From the NCBI GenBank assembly GCA_026008535.1, contig BRKX01000013.1:57237726-57301725 (forward strand): a stretch of DNA of 64,000 nucleotides, given 5' to 3'. Positions 10,492-23,085 of the stretch are shown here, in pieces. Both the position numbers and the translations under genes were made by a program. The stretch's first letter is position 1. Every line of letters starts with the position of its first letter. The notes beneath the pieces are model-generated. The model was not told the origin of the DNA, ran no database searches, and saw only the letters and a list, made by a program, of their open reading frames with translations. This DNA comes from Perilla frutescens (lineage: Eukaryota; Streptophyta; Magnoliopsida; Lamiales; Lamiaceae).

Positions 10492-13400
10492 TCAAACTGC
10501 GCCCTTAGGTCTGCATCTCACTCCCATTTTCTCCACGTGACCATCAAAGGTCTTAGCCGCTAGGCTCTTCGTGAATGGATCAGCCAGGTTGTCCTTCGAT
10601 GCAATCTTGACCACCGTCACATCTCATCTCTTAACGATTTCTCGTATAAGGTGGTACTTTCTCTCTATGTGTTTACTTGCCTTGTGGGCTCTGGGTTCCT
10701 TCGAATTTGCCACTGCACCAGAGTTATCACAGTATATCGTGATAGTCTTAGGCAAATCAGAAACCACGCCCAAGCCCACTAGGAACCCGCGGAGCCAGAC
10801 AGTCTCTTTTGCAGCCTCAGAGGCAGCTACATATTCGGCTTCCATGGTGGAATCCGCAATGCATTTCTGTTTAATGCTCCTCCATGCGATGGCTCCACCT
10901 CCTAGTGTAAACACATAGCCCGAGGTAGACTTACTCTGATCTTTGTCGGATTGAAAATCTGAGTCCGTGTAATCCAAAGGCACTAGACTATCAGAGCGGA
11001 AAACCAACATGTAATCCCGAGTCCGTTTAAGGTACTTGAGAATGTTTTTGACCGCAGTCCAGTGACCTTGTCCAGGGTTAGACTGATATCTGCTTACCAT
11101 GCCAACGGCATAGCATATATCAGGCCTAGTGCATAGCATAGCATACATCAAACTTCCCACAGCCGAAGCATATGGTACTTTCTTCATTTCCTCTATCTCA
11201 GACTGTGTTTGGGGATACATTTCTTTGGATAGATGAATTCCATGCCTGTAAGGTATAAAACCTTTCTTGGAATCTTGCATGCCAAATCTAGCTAGCACCG
11301 TATCGATATAAGTCGCCTGGGACAGATATAACATCCTTTTCTGGCGATCACGAATGATCTTGATGTCAAGGACATGTCCGGTTTCACCCAGATCCTTCAT
11401 ATCGAATTGCTCGGACAACCACACCCTAATGTTCGACAACGCCTTCTTACTGTTTCCAATAAGCAAGATATCATCAACATAAAGTACGAGGAATGCCATC
11501 ACATTTCCATCACATTTCTTGTACACACAGCTCTCATCCGGACTTTGCACGAATCCATATGACTGGATAACCTTGTCAAATTGGATGTTCCAAGATCTCG
11601 ATGCCTGCTTAAGTCCATAAATGGATCTCTTAAGCATACACACCAAGTGCTCTTGGCCCTTAGCAATGAATCCCTCTGGTTGTTTCATGTGGATGTTTTC
11701 CTCAAGACTTCCATTTAGGAAAGCTGTCTTGACATCCATCTGCCAGATCTCATAATCCAAATGAGCGGCAATAGACAAGAGAATCTGGATTAACTTAAGC
11801 ATGGCTACCGGTGAAAAGGTTTCCTCATAATCGACCCCTTCTTTCTGAGTATACCCTTTTGCCACCAATCTTGCCTTGAAGGTTTCAACCTTCCCGTCAG
11901 ATCTTCTCTTGCGCTTGTAGACCCACTTACAGCCAATGGGTTTTACGCCATCTTGTGGTTCTACAAGATCCCAGACTTGATTGCGATCCATAGATCCAAT
12001 CTCAGACTCCATTGAAGTTTTCCAAGAATTAGCATCTCTATCTCGAATTGCCTCGTCATAGGTCCTGGGATCCAATTCATTGAGACCCTCTGGGAAATCT
12101 GAAGCCTCTCCCAGACCAATGAATCTATCAGGTTGGCGTACAACCCTCCCACTGCGACGAGGCAGTTCCTGTACTTCCGTGACACGTTGTGCAATGTTTG
12201 GTGGTTCATCTTCTTGTACAACTGGTGTAAGATTCGATCCTCCTCTTAACTCCTCAAGGATTATGTGACTCCTTGGTTTGTGGTTTATGACATAGTCTTC
12301 TTCTAAGAATCGAGTATTGGTGCTAACAATGATCTTCTGATCCTTAGGACTATAAAATAAACCACCTTTCGTTCCTCTTGGATATCCAACGAATAGCCTT
12401 ACATCAGTACAAGGAGCCAGCTTATCAGCTTCCTTGTCCAACACGTGTGCTGGGCTACCCCAAACCTGAATATGGTTCAAACTGGGATTTCGTCCAGTCC
12501 ATAATTCTGTGGGTGTAGCAGGAACTGATTTCGATGGAACCAAGTTAAGAATATAGGCTGCTGTTTCTAGGGCATATCCCCAGAACGAAATGGGCAACTC
12601 AAAATAAATCATCATCGATCTAACCATCTCTAACAATGTACGATTCCTTCTTTCTGCCACGCCATTCTGCTGTGGCGTTCCAGGCGCAGTCAACTGGGAT
12701 GTAATCTCATTCTCTGCCATGTAATCCCTAAATTCGCTTGACAGGTACTCGCCACCACGATCAGAATATAGTGACTTGATACTTCTGCCTGTTCGTTTCT
12801 CCACTTCCGCCTTAAATTCTTTGAATTTCTCAAAGAATTCAGACTTGCGACGCAATAGGTAGATATAAACGTATCTTGAGTAATCATCAATGAGAGTGAT
12901 AAAATACTCAAACCCTCCTCGAGCTTGAATTGACATAGGGCCACACAGGTCAGAGTGAATCAAATCTAATAGCCCTTCGAATCTATTTCCTTTTGACTTG
13001 AAAGGACGCTTGGTCATTTTACCTTCCAAACAGGATTCACACAAAGGAAACGATTCCAGTACCAAAGAAGACAATGGTCCATCATTTACAAGCCTTTGTA
13101 TCCTCTTAAGGTTAATATGACCTAGCCTTAGATGCTAAAGATAGGTTTGATTCAATTCTGAAGGTTCTTTCCTCTTGTTAGGGTTTATGATCGATGTATT
13201 CAACAGTTGTCTATGCGTAGTGTTTTCAGTTGGTTTAAGAAAGTATAAGTGTCCATCCAATGTGCCAGAACAGATAAAATGTTTACCACTAAAGATAACC
13301 ACTTTGTTATCAAAAGAAACAGAATATCCATCCATAATCAATTTAGAAACTGAAATCAAGTTTCGCCTAAAACCAGGCACATAAAGACAATCTTTCAAAA

Positions 13401-14442
13401 CCAAAGTTCTATCACTACTGAAAGGTAAAACAACATCTCCCACTGCAACAGCCGCCACTCTCGTAGCATTGCCCATGTAGACGGTGATCTCGTCCTCACT
13501 TAGATGTCTTTTTACCAGGAACCCCTGTAAAGGCATGCAAACATGATCAGTAGCTCCAGTATCTACTACCCATGACTGGGTAGAACAAGTTGCTAAACAT
13601 GTTTCCACAACCAGAGTGTGAGATGTACCTCTCTTCTTCTTCTTGTTAGGACACGCCGCCTTCCAGTGACCTGGTTGGCCGCACTTGAAGCACTTAGTCT
13701 TCAACTTGAACTCCTCGGGAGGAATCTTTGACTTTGGCTTCTTCGCCTTAAGCGCCTCATCTGCAGCCTTTTTAGGTGCGTTTCTCTTCTTCCTTTTTCC
13801 ACCAGAAGAAGACACTCCTTTTTCAGCTAGGTGGGCCTCAGGATTGCTCTTTTGGAGCAATTCAGCCGCCTGAAGATCTATGAGCAGTTCAGTCAGGCTG
13901 ACATCCCTTTTAATCACGTTAAAATTCAGCCTGAACTGCTCAAACTTCGAGGACAAGCTATGAAGAACAATGTTGATTTGAGAATCTCCATCTAGATCTC
14001 CACCCAAGGTCTCGATCTCAGATAAATACCCCATCATCATGAGAATGTGACCCCTAACAAGTGTGGAGTTAGACATTCTCGCATCCATTAGCTTCTTCAT
14101 TGCCAAATGGCGTGCCGAGCGGTTCTGATGACCGAATAGCAGCCTAAGGTTGTACATGATATCATAAGTGGTTTTCATAGGGTCATGTTGATGTTGCAAC
14201 ACACTTGACATAGATGCCAAGATGTAACAGCGCGCAATCTCATTAGACCTTACCCACTTATCATATGCAACTTTTTGGGCTTCGTCAGAACCCTCATCTG
14301 GCGTCTGAGGACAAATCTCTTCAAGTACAAACTTTTGTCCCTTAGCAACAAGAACTAAGTTAAGGTTACAAAGCCAGTTATTGTAGTTTTCACCGACAAA
14401 TTTGTTTTCTTTGAGGATTGAGGACAGATTGGAGAGTGCCAT
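10492..14442 (-). pseudogene. Copia gag-pol polyprotein with two nonsense codons
   Basis: One minus-strand frame from ATG 14442 to TGA 10492-10494 encodes a polyprotein of about 1316 codons. Order: gag (UBN2-like, from the start), CCHC zinc knuckle (CFKCGQPGHWKAAC, near 13690-13650), protease with DTGATDH near 13560, GAG-pre-integrase HLRLGH near 13130, integrase with Asp, Asp and Glu in the core (D near 12890, D near 12750, E near 12650), reverse transcriptase with YVDD near 11470, and RNase H. Two stops interrupt it. TAG at 13135-13137 falls where the family has Trp before HLRLGH. TGA at 10624-10626 lies about 45 codons before the natural end. No frameshift was found, so decay is slight. 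I chose ATG 14442 over 14487 because the conserved gag start follows it directly. Confidence 0.88.
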
Positions 14443-16910
14443 AGATGATATGAAATAACTGAAATTAAAAACATGCAGTACAGTCACAAAACACGTTTAG
14501 GATAAATAGTATATAATCAAAAACCTCATAAAAATTATATACTTTTCCACCGACACTTTAAAAACGTCTTTTATAAGCCACGATAGTGTGGACGTTTATA
14601 AAATTCATATCTAAATAGGTTAAACCTTTAATTTGCCTCCAGTTGAGTTTCCTTACAACAAACAAATTAATAGCCGGATAATAAACACGGTCATGTAATC
14701 ATCTAACTGATAAGCCACGATCTTGTGGATGTTTATCAATAAATTACATCTAAGTGTGCACACCATTATCTTCGCACCAAGATCACTACTCGAATTTAAC
14801 CGCTCCAGATGGAGAAGTCAGTTAGTTTTAATAGTGTTCTACAGCTATTCTTTTAGGAGATTTAATTTCCAGAGAAATCTGTGATATGACACATCCGATA
14901 TGGAGGAAGACCGATGTCAACGCGCATGCCCATCACTTCTCAATTAAACCAGATTTTAATAGAGACCGTATGAGATTTCTACATACTTTGGTATGAATCT
15001 CTCCCACTTAGTTATTTATGTTTGAGGTTTCATTTTATCCCATTTACGAACATGCAAACATCACATAAAATGATAAACATTCATTGCATGCTTCAACATA
15101 ATAAGCAATAATAATAATCCAACTATCATGACTTATATCTCATGTTGATTGATGAGATAAAACTGGAAAGTCAGCTCCGGAAACAGGCTGGAACCGCCGC
15201 TCCCTTCACCGCGCCTCGCCGAAAATCCTAGCTCCATTTAAGGTTTTCGGGACGTGAACCGGTGAACCTTCCTTTTTAGTGCTGAACCACTTTCCTTCTT
15301 TTGAGTTGATCTTCGATCTTTATTCAATACAGACTATCTATTCCATAAGGAAAAATCTAATATTGCTAGAATAAAAATTACAACTCAAAAACTCGTCTAA
15401 CAGCTTTATATCTATTACATTAAAACAACGTAAAATAAAACTTAGACATAATCCATGAATTTTCTCATGGATTAAAATCACGTAGCCAAACTGGCATACG
15501 GCCAATATCCATTCAACATAAACATACATCACATAAAATAAAGGAGCCATGATAGTTGGTAAACCTGCAAACAAACACAGTCTACAAAACCAACAATCAT
15601 GTATTATATGATCCACATAAAATAACATATGATATCTATGCATGAATATTAAGTAATAATCGAATTTTACAATTAATTAAATTAATTAATTCGATATTAT
15701 CCACAAGATAAAAATTGGAAATTAAAATAATTATCCACCAATTTTAATCTTGTATTTTCGAAAATATATCTTAAATAAATATGGAAATTAATTATAATTA
15801 TCCACCAAATTTATTTAATATTTTCAAGCCACCCTAATTAAATAATAATTGGATATATTGATATAAATCAAGAATCTAATCCAAATATTATCCATAAGAA
15901 TCTAAATCTTCAAGGATAAAGTTTGGAGATTTGATTCCAATCCAAAATCTTCCAAAACTTATCCAAATTTAAAATCTTATCACAATTGGATTTTGATAAT
16001 TATTTGTATATATCCAAAATCACCTTATCCAATTTAAATCATATAGATTTCGAAAATATCCAAATAATAAATCTGAAAATTTGATCCACTTCAAATTCTT
16101 CCAAATTTAAAATTCTATTTTCAAATCTATCTAAATTAAAATTAGGTAAATTAAGACATACATCAAATAACATCAAATCTTTATCCAATGCATGTAAATT
16201 TCGATCAACATCATTAAATAAATCTGTAAATTTAATTTTCATTAAAAACTTCTCCAAATTAATTTAACAAAATCGAAAAACTACATAAAGTAACATATTT
16301 GGAAATTTTGACATTAATCAAAAAACTATTTCAAATATAATAAACATAAGTTTCGAAATTTACAAGGAGTAATAATGGAAATTTGATCCACTTCAAACTC
16401 TTCCAAATTAATTATCCTAATTTCAAAACCTATTTAGATTAGGATTAAGCAACTTTTGATATACATCAAAAATCACCAAATTCAATTCTAATCATTCAAA
16501 TTTTCGAACCACACTAGAATTAAATCTGGAAATTTTAATGTTGATTAAAAATCCATCCAAATCTAATACTAGTGACCGAAAATTGTAACACAAAATTAGG
16601 AAATTTTTAACACATCAAAATCCGAAAATTTTGATACTCAAATTTTTGAACATGTTACTAATTAAATCTGGAAATTTTGATATCATCAAAAATCTATTCC
16701 AAATCTAATAAGTCATGGCCGAAAATTTCAAGGATAATCAAAACTAGAATTTTCGAAACACATCAAAAATTCATCCAAGTTTTGAATACCTCAAATTCGA
16801 AATACTTACATATTTAAATCTGAAAATTTAAGCACCATAAATTCATCATCAAATTTTAACATATATATCGAATTCATCCTAGGATTAAATCTAGAACAGT
16901 GCCAAAACCC
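14443..16910 (-). other. Long 5' leader of the nested copia element
   Basis: About 2.5 kb of AT-rich DNA lies between the primer binding site and gag, unusually long for copia. No coding sequence is convincing. From about 16000 to 16880 a degenerate repeated block is visible, built on variants of GAAATTTTGAT and CATCAAAAATC followed by CCAAATCTAAT, at roughly 100 bp spacing. A second short repeat (TAAGCCACGAT, near 14574 and 14710) occurs close to gag. Confidence 0.6.
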
Positions 16911-16922
16911 GCTCTGATACCA
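16911..16922 (-). promoter_or_regulatory. Copia primer binding site (initiator Met tRNA)
   Basis: On the minus strand this reads TGGTATCAGAGC, the standard site complementary to the 3' end of initiator methionine tRNA. It is two bases inside the 5' LTR boundary at 16925. Confidence 0.95.
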
Positions 16923-16924
16923 GT

Positions 16925-18366
16925 TGTTGGGATTTTTTCGAATTAAACCACCGCAGGATCATTTGGTTGTTCATTAATCGTGTTCATGCAAGTCATAATT
17001 TTATATAACATGCATGTTTATCACAGTCTATTCAAAAGGCATGCAAAGCAGATTCGAATCTAATAAAGCGGAAGACATAGAAAACGAATCTACTTACAAA
17101 TCGATAGACGGTCTGTGGACAAGATTAAAGATCTAATCTTGCTGTTGAATGAAACAAAAGTTGGCGCCACCTATGTCACACACGGCCACTGCACAATTCC
17201 ACTCCAAGATCTTCTGTTGTATTCCCGGACCGTATCTAGATTCAGAGTGGGCTGAAATCTACTAGATAGAGTTGTGAAATTTGTGGATAACTTTGAGAGA
17301 CAAAGAGGGGCTGATTTCTTATGATTATTATCTACAAATTTTCATGCCCCCCTCCCCTTATAATAGGAGGGGCGAAAATTTCATGTTCCAGCCTTATTGT
17401 GCTGGGCCTCTATCTCAAGTTCAATATCCAGTCCACTATCAGTCAATTGGGCTACAACAGGGATCTAGAAGAATATTAAATTGGCCTACTAATTTATTTA
17501 ATATCCAATATCCAATAAACCTAGGATATAATTAAATAAATTAAGTTTTACTTTTATTCCACTAAAGAAGTAAAACTGACCTACCAATTTAATACATATT
17601 TACGAATATGCTTTCTCCTTTAGTCCAGTCATTCCCCGTGTTTAAGATATAATGTTCATTAATTAATTATGTCAGCCTCTGACAACTATAATTAATTAAC
17701 ATCTAAAACCTTGAGTAGTACCACACAAGCTTTATTCATGTACGGAATAAATTCCACCTGTAGGGTTTCAACATGAACTTGTGTTTCCTCAAGAGAACAT
17801 CATCAACCTGGCGCACCAGGACACGGTGCTCATGCATACTGCTCGAGACATCATGTATACATTGTTATTACCCAAGATATCGAATTCGATCTACGAAAAA
17901 ATCTCACTCATTGATAAATCAAAGTAATAAACAACGCACACATATGCTCGCCAATATCACATGAGTTCAGAACCCGAACTCTGTGGATCTTTATTCTCTC
18001 AGTAACTGGGTCAGAGATAGAGAATAGTATCCTATCGTGATCCTCCTCAATACACTAACGAGTGTACTAGAATAATCAGTTAGTCAAGATAAACTAACTT
18101 ATCAGATTATTCTACGGTGTACCGATGGTGTGTTCAGGACCATCTAAGTCGTGAGCTCTTTAATACATTACAAGGTTCTAATGATATGATCTTACCGTGT
18201 GACTCCCCACACCATATCATCTACAATGTAAGTATATGGAACATTGCATAAAACAATTATAGAACATAATCTAAATGCAAACAGTGACTGCAATAACTTT
18301 CATTTTATATCATCATATCATCAGAAAAGTATACAAAGACAAGTCTTCCAGTATACAAAACTAACA
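16925..18366 (-). repeat. 5' LTR of the nested copia element
   Basis: This 1442 bp intact LTR starts TGTTGGG and ends CTAACA. It serves as the uninterrupted reference for the solo-LTR insertion in its partner. Confidence 0.95.
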
Positions 18367-18371
18367 ACCCT

Positions 18372-21281
18372 TGCATCATTGGTAGGAGTAGCCTTTACTT
18401 CTACCCATTTGAACACATAATCAACTGCCAGGATAATGTATTGGTTCCCTCTCGAATTTGGAAAGGGTCCCATAAAATCCATTCCCCAAATATCGAAATT
18501 CTCCACTGGCATGATTGGTGTCATGGACATTTCATTTCTTCTTATGATGTTCCCTACCCTCTGGCACTGGTCACACCTTCTGCAGACGTTGTGGGCATTC
18601 TTGAATATTGTAGGCCAAAAGAACCCACAATCCAAAATTCTCCTCGCTGTTCGGTTTGGTCCGGAATGCCCTCCGCAAGCATAACTGTGACAATGCTTTA
18701 GAATATCATCTATCTCCTCATCAGGGACACATCTTTTGATGATTTGATCAGCACATCTTCTCCATAGAATCGGGCAATCCCATGCATAGAACCTGCTCTC
18801 ATACCTTAGTTTATTTTTCTGGTACCTTGAGTACCCAATAGGCATTTCCCCATACTCCAAGTAGTTCACTATATCCACATACCAGGGTGCTAGTGTGCCC
18901 TTTGCTGAATACAAATGCTCATCAAGAAAATGATCGGCAATAGGCATTTCGTCGCCTTTCTCATTCAGTACCCGGCTCAGATGGTCAGCTACCAAGTTCT
19001 GTGCCCCACTCTTATCTTTTATCTCGACATCAAACTCATGTAAAAGCAGGATCCACCTAATTAGTCTTGGTTTCGTCTCCTTTTTGGCCATCAAGTGCCT
19101 CAGGACACCGTGATCTGTATAGACAATGCTCTTTGTTCCCAAGAGATAAGATCGAAACTTCTCGAATGCAAACACGACTGCCAATAGCTCCTTTTCAGTA
19201 GTGGTGTAATTACACTGTGCCCCATTCAGAGTCTTGGAGGCATAGTAAATTACATGGCTTTCCTTTCCTCTCTTCTGACCCAGTACCTCGCCCATAGCGT
19301 AGCCACTGGCGTCACACATAATTTCAAAGGGCATTTCCCAATCTGGTGGTTGAATGACTGGTGCCGTGACCAGTTGCTTCTTCAGAAAATTGAATGCCTT
19401 CTTACACTCTTTATCGAATTCAAAGGGAACATCTTGTTGCAATAAGTGAGTAATAGGCTGGGCAATTTTTGCAAAATCCTTTATGAACCTCCTGTAGAAT
19501 CCAGCGTGCCCCAAGAATCCTCTCACTTGTTTCTCCGAAGTGGGATATGGCAATTTTTCTATTATGTCCACTTTGGCTTTATTGACCTCAATGCCCCTCT
19601 CAGAAATCACATGTCCCAGTACAATGCCCTCTCTGACCATGAAATGACATTTTTCATATTTCAGCACTAGGCATTTGTCCACACAATGCTGCAACACTTT
19701 CTCCAGATTATCTAAACATCGATCAAAACAGCTCCCGTATACTGTGAAGTCATCCATGAATACTTCAATGCAGTTCTCGAGCAAATTAGAGAATATGCTC
19801 ATCATACATCGCTGAAATGTGCCAGGAGCATTACAGAGGCCAAAGGGCATTCTGCGATAGGCAAATGTGCCGAATAGGCACGTGAATGTTGTTTTCTCCT
19901 GGTCCTCTTGACTCACTGCATTTTGCATGTATCCTGAGTATCCGTCCAAGAAACAAAAAAACTTGTTTCATGCGAGTCTCTCCAACATCTGGTCAATAAA
20001 CGGAAGTGGGAAATGATCCTTCCGTGTGACCGTGTTCAGCTTCCAATAGTCAATGCAAACTCTCCAGCCAGTTTGCAGTCGTGTGGGCACAAGCTCTCCT
20101 TTCTCATTTTTCACAACTTGAATGCCCGACTTCTTGGGCACAACATGGATTGGATTGACCCACTTGCTGTCTGAAATTGGGTATATAATGCCCTGGTCTA
20201 GTAGCTTAATTATCTCTTTTAGCACCACATCCTTCATCACTGGATTGAGCTTTCTTTGTGGATCACGAATGGGCTTTGCATCATCTTCCAACAATATTTT
20301 GTGTATACAAACCGCCGGGCTAATGCCCTTTATATCTGCCAAAGTCCATCCGAGTGCCTCCTTGTACAGTCTCAATAATCTCAAAAGACGGTCCTCATCA
20401 GCTTGATTTAACCCCGCACTTATGATTACATGGAGAGTCTCATTGTTCCCTAAATAGGCATATTTCAGATGCCTTGGTAATGCCTTCAACTCCAGCGTGG
20501 GCGCTTTGATAATAGAAGACATCAGCTTATCATCATTTCTCCGAATAGGCACACCATAGTCCACACATCCATATGGCATTTCTTCTAATGAATAAAGCAT
20601 TATAATTCCATCCCTTATGTTGTCATCCTCGTCCAGGACATCCTGGTCAATCAGTCCATCCCACAATGCCCACTCCAACGGTTCTCTGTTGCTCACCATG
20701 GATAAAGTAGAACGGTTCGGGGAATGAAATGTGTTCACAAAATTGCAATTTTCTGTATCCGGGGGGTGCTTCATGGCTTCAAAAATGTTGAACGTCACCT
20801 TCTCCTCATCAAACTTACACGTCAGTGTGCCCTTGTCCACATCAATCTTGGTTCGAGCTGTCTTCATGAAAGGTCTTCCCAGCAACAAAACTGAAGATTT
20901 TGAAGTCGTTGTGCCCATATCAAGCACATAAAAATCTGCTGGGAAAATAAGCTCGTCCACCTTAACCAATACATCTTCAATGAGGCCTTCTGGATATACA
21001 TTAGACCTTTCAGCAAGCTGAATGACCACACGGGTTTCCTTCAGAGGTCCAATCTTCATTTCTTTGAACACCGACAGGGGCATTACATTGATCGATGCCC
21101 CTAAATCCAGCATGACCTTCTCCACCTTCCTGTCTCCAATTATGCAATGGATCATGAACATTCCTGGATCATCACATTTCTTGGGTAATTTTTTCTGTAT
21201 CATAGCCGATACATTCTCCCCAACTAGGAACCTTGCATCGTCATTGAATCACACCTTTCTTGTACAAAGCTCCTTTAGAAA
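18372..21281 (-). pseudogene. Athila-like pol: protease, reverse transcriptase, RNase H, integrase N-terminus
   Basis: The minus-strand frame continues from gag. The protease motif MLDLGASIN lies near 21110. Reverse transcriptase spans about 20300-19600 with FMDDF near 19755. RNase H follows (CDAS near 19310, TEKELLAV near 19200). The integrase has a zinc-binding HHCC module near 18700-18570 (final Cys pair CDQC), then the first catalytic Asp (AVDY, near 18430). Stops at 21249-21251 (TGA) and 19968-19970 (TGA) interrupt an otherwise continuous frame, and TAG 21282-21284 separates it from gag. The frame is cut at the copia insertion and resumes at 7718. Confidence 0.88.
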
Positions 21282-23014
21282 CTAGGCATACCACGGTACT
21301 TGCTTGATTGCTTCGATCAGTGGGATGTTGATCTCCAATTTGCTGAATACTTTTAGCATCTCCCTGGGATCTTCTTCTTTTTTATTTTGTGCCAATCTAC
21401 CTAGAAATGGAGGCTTCCGTCTCTCTGGAATGGGCACTTTAGCAGGCTGCTTAACTTCTGGAATGGGCACAGTATCATCCTGTTCAGTTTCTTGTGCCTC
21501 GTCTGCTGTGGGAATTTTTTCCATTTCTTCCTCCAAAGGCACATTGTTCTCCTCTTCTACTGGCCTGACCATCTCCGGAAGTTTTTTTCCACTCCTTAGA
21601 GCCACTGCATTCACTTGTTCTCTTAGATTCTCGACCTGGGAAGGTAACTTTCCATTTTTCTCCTCCATCTTGTGCATGGCTTGAGCCAACTAATTGATTT
21701 GCTTGCTCATATGCGAGAGACCAGCTCGAGTCTCTTGCTTAAACTTCTCATTTTCCTCAGCCATAGCAAACACAAGATCTTCTAGCCTTTGCTTCCTTTT
21801 TTCCTCTGGTGGTGGCAATGGGTGTGCAGGATGCCCATCCTCTGGCTTTCTCCATCTAAAATTTTCATGGTCTCTCCAGCCAGGATTATAAGTCTGGGAA
21901 TGGGAATCATATCTTCTGGAATGCCCATTCTGGCCACCTATAGCATTCACTTCTTCCATTTCGTCTTGTAGAGTAGGGCATTCGTTAGTGAAATGAGATA
22001 TGCTTTTGCATACCCCACAAGGTCTGGGCTTCTTCGCCATACTTACACCGGACAAGATTTTTTCGATCTTGTCGCACAATCTATCAATCCTGCTGTCCTG
22101 GTCCGGTGCCCTCTCTGATTCACTTACAACCAAATGCCCTCTCCACCAAAGTCTCGGTTGTCTTTAGCCATTTCTGTGAGAATTATGAATGCTTCAATAG
22201 GCTGTTTGTTCAAAATGGATCCTCCACATGAGGCATTCACGATCGTCCTCTCATGTGGTCTCAATCCCCCAACAAAATACTGAATCAAATCGTGTTCAGT
22301 AATCTGGTGCTGTGGGCATTTCGCCAGCATCGCCTGGAATCTTCCCCAATAGTCATAGAAACTTTCGTTAGTTCCCATCTTCAGGCTCCTTATCCTTCTT
22401 CTCATTTCTTGTACTCTAGATGCTGGGAAATATTTCTCTAAAAACTTCTGTTGAAGTTGTCTCCATATCGTCTCAGCGCCAGTGGGTAGTGTGTACAGCC
22501 AGTCCCGTGCCCCATCTTGAAGAGTGAAAGGGAACAAGACCATCCGCACATACTCTTCTCATCCATGGTCGGATGGTTGAGTTTGGCAAACCATCTCAAA
22601 ATCTTGCAAATGCCTTTGTGGATCCTCTCCAGGCATTCCATGGAACTTCGGCAAGATCTGGATAAAGTTTACGTGAATATCCCTGTTTTGAGTCACAGCT
22701 GGGAGTGTAATGCCCATTGGGCGCAGATTCATGTTGGTCGGGAAAACCAACTGCCTTAAAGTCCTGTTATCATCCGCGTTGCCATTCGTGGTATTTCCAT
22801 TTGCGGCCATGCTGATGTTGTGGCCGTTCTCAAACTGTCCTTCCTCCTCGTGCCCTTCGTCTCATTGATCTTCTTGATCCTCTGGTGGTGGTGTGGGCTC
22901 ATGAGGTCTATTTACGACTTGGCGTGCCCTCTTCACTGCTGCCCTGTTTTTCCTCGAAGTCTTCTCTATCTCCGGATCGTACAATAGAGTCTCCTCTGAA
23001 GAGCCCCTGGGCAT
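21282..23014 (-). pseudogene. Athila-like gag
   Basis: The probable start is ATG 23014, which gives an N-terminus with a LYDPEIEKT stretch like gag starts in this clade. A later Met at 22810 lies in the same frame after a TGA at 22862-22864. The Retrotrans_gag domain follows, with WLYTLP near 22500 and FLEKYFP near 22440. A CCHC knuckle (CGVC...H...C, near 22030-21985) and a long basic and acidic tail run up to the TAG at 21282-21284. Lesions seen: TGA at 22862-22864, TGA at 22559-22561, a frameshift between 22133 and 22124, and TAG at 21690-21692. It packages element RNA in intact relatives; this copy cannot make a full protein. Confidence 0.82.
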
Positions 23015-23064
23015 CAACTTCCAGGCTCACCAAATGTGGAAGATAAAATCACTAGAAACTAGCT

Positions 23065-23081
23065 ACCTGGCAACGGCGCCA
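23065..23081 (-). promoter_or_regulatory. Athila primer binding site (tRNA-Asp type)
   Basis: The plus strand reads ACCTGGCAACGGCGCCA, which matches the 3' end of plant tRNA-Asp at 15 of 17 positions, with mismatches at 23065 and 23068. It lies four bases inside the 5' LTR. Confidence 0.85.
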
Positions 23082-23085
23082 ATTT

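Larger units (their letters stand above)
7724..18366 (-). mobile_element. Ty1/copia LTR retrotransposon (Tork/TAR-like), nested in the Athila-like element
   Basis: This is a complete minus-strand element of 10,643 bp including a later solo-LTR insertion (about 9.4 kb without it). LTRs at 7724-10415 and 16925-18366 start TGTTGGG and end CTAACA, and ACCCT flanks the element at 7719-7723 and 18367-18371. The 5' LTR is on the right and is followed by an initiator-Met tRNA primer binding site, a long AT-rich leader, a single gag-pol reading frame in copia order (integrase before reverse transcriptase), a short polypurine tract (about 10416-10427 on the minus strand) and the 3' LTR. By eye the LTRs differ at about 40 of 1442 positions, near 3 percent, so insertion is moderately recent. 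Lineage is judged from gag and RT motifs and is tentative. Confidence 0.93.

Noticed and set aside
10571..10918. Plus-strand ORF of 115 codons opposite the copia RNase H
   Set aside because: It is antisense to a clear, conserved copia polyprotein and has no independent features.
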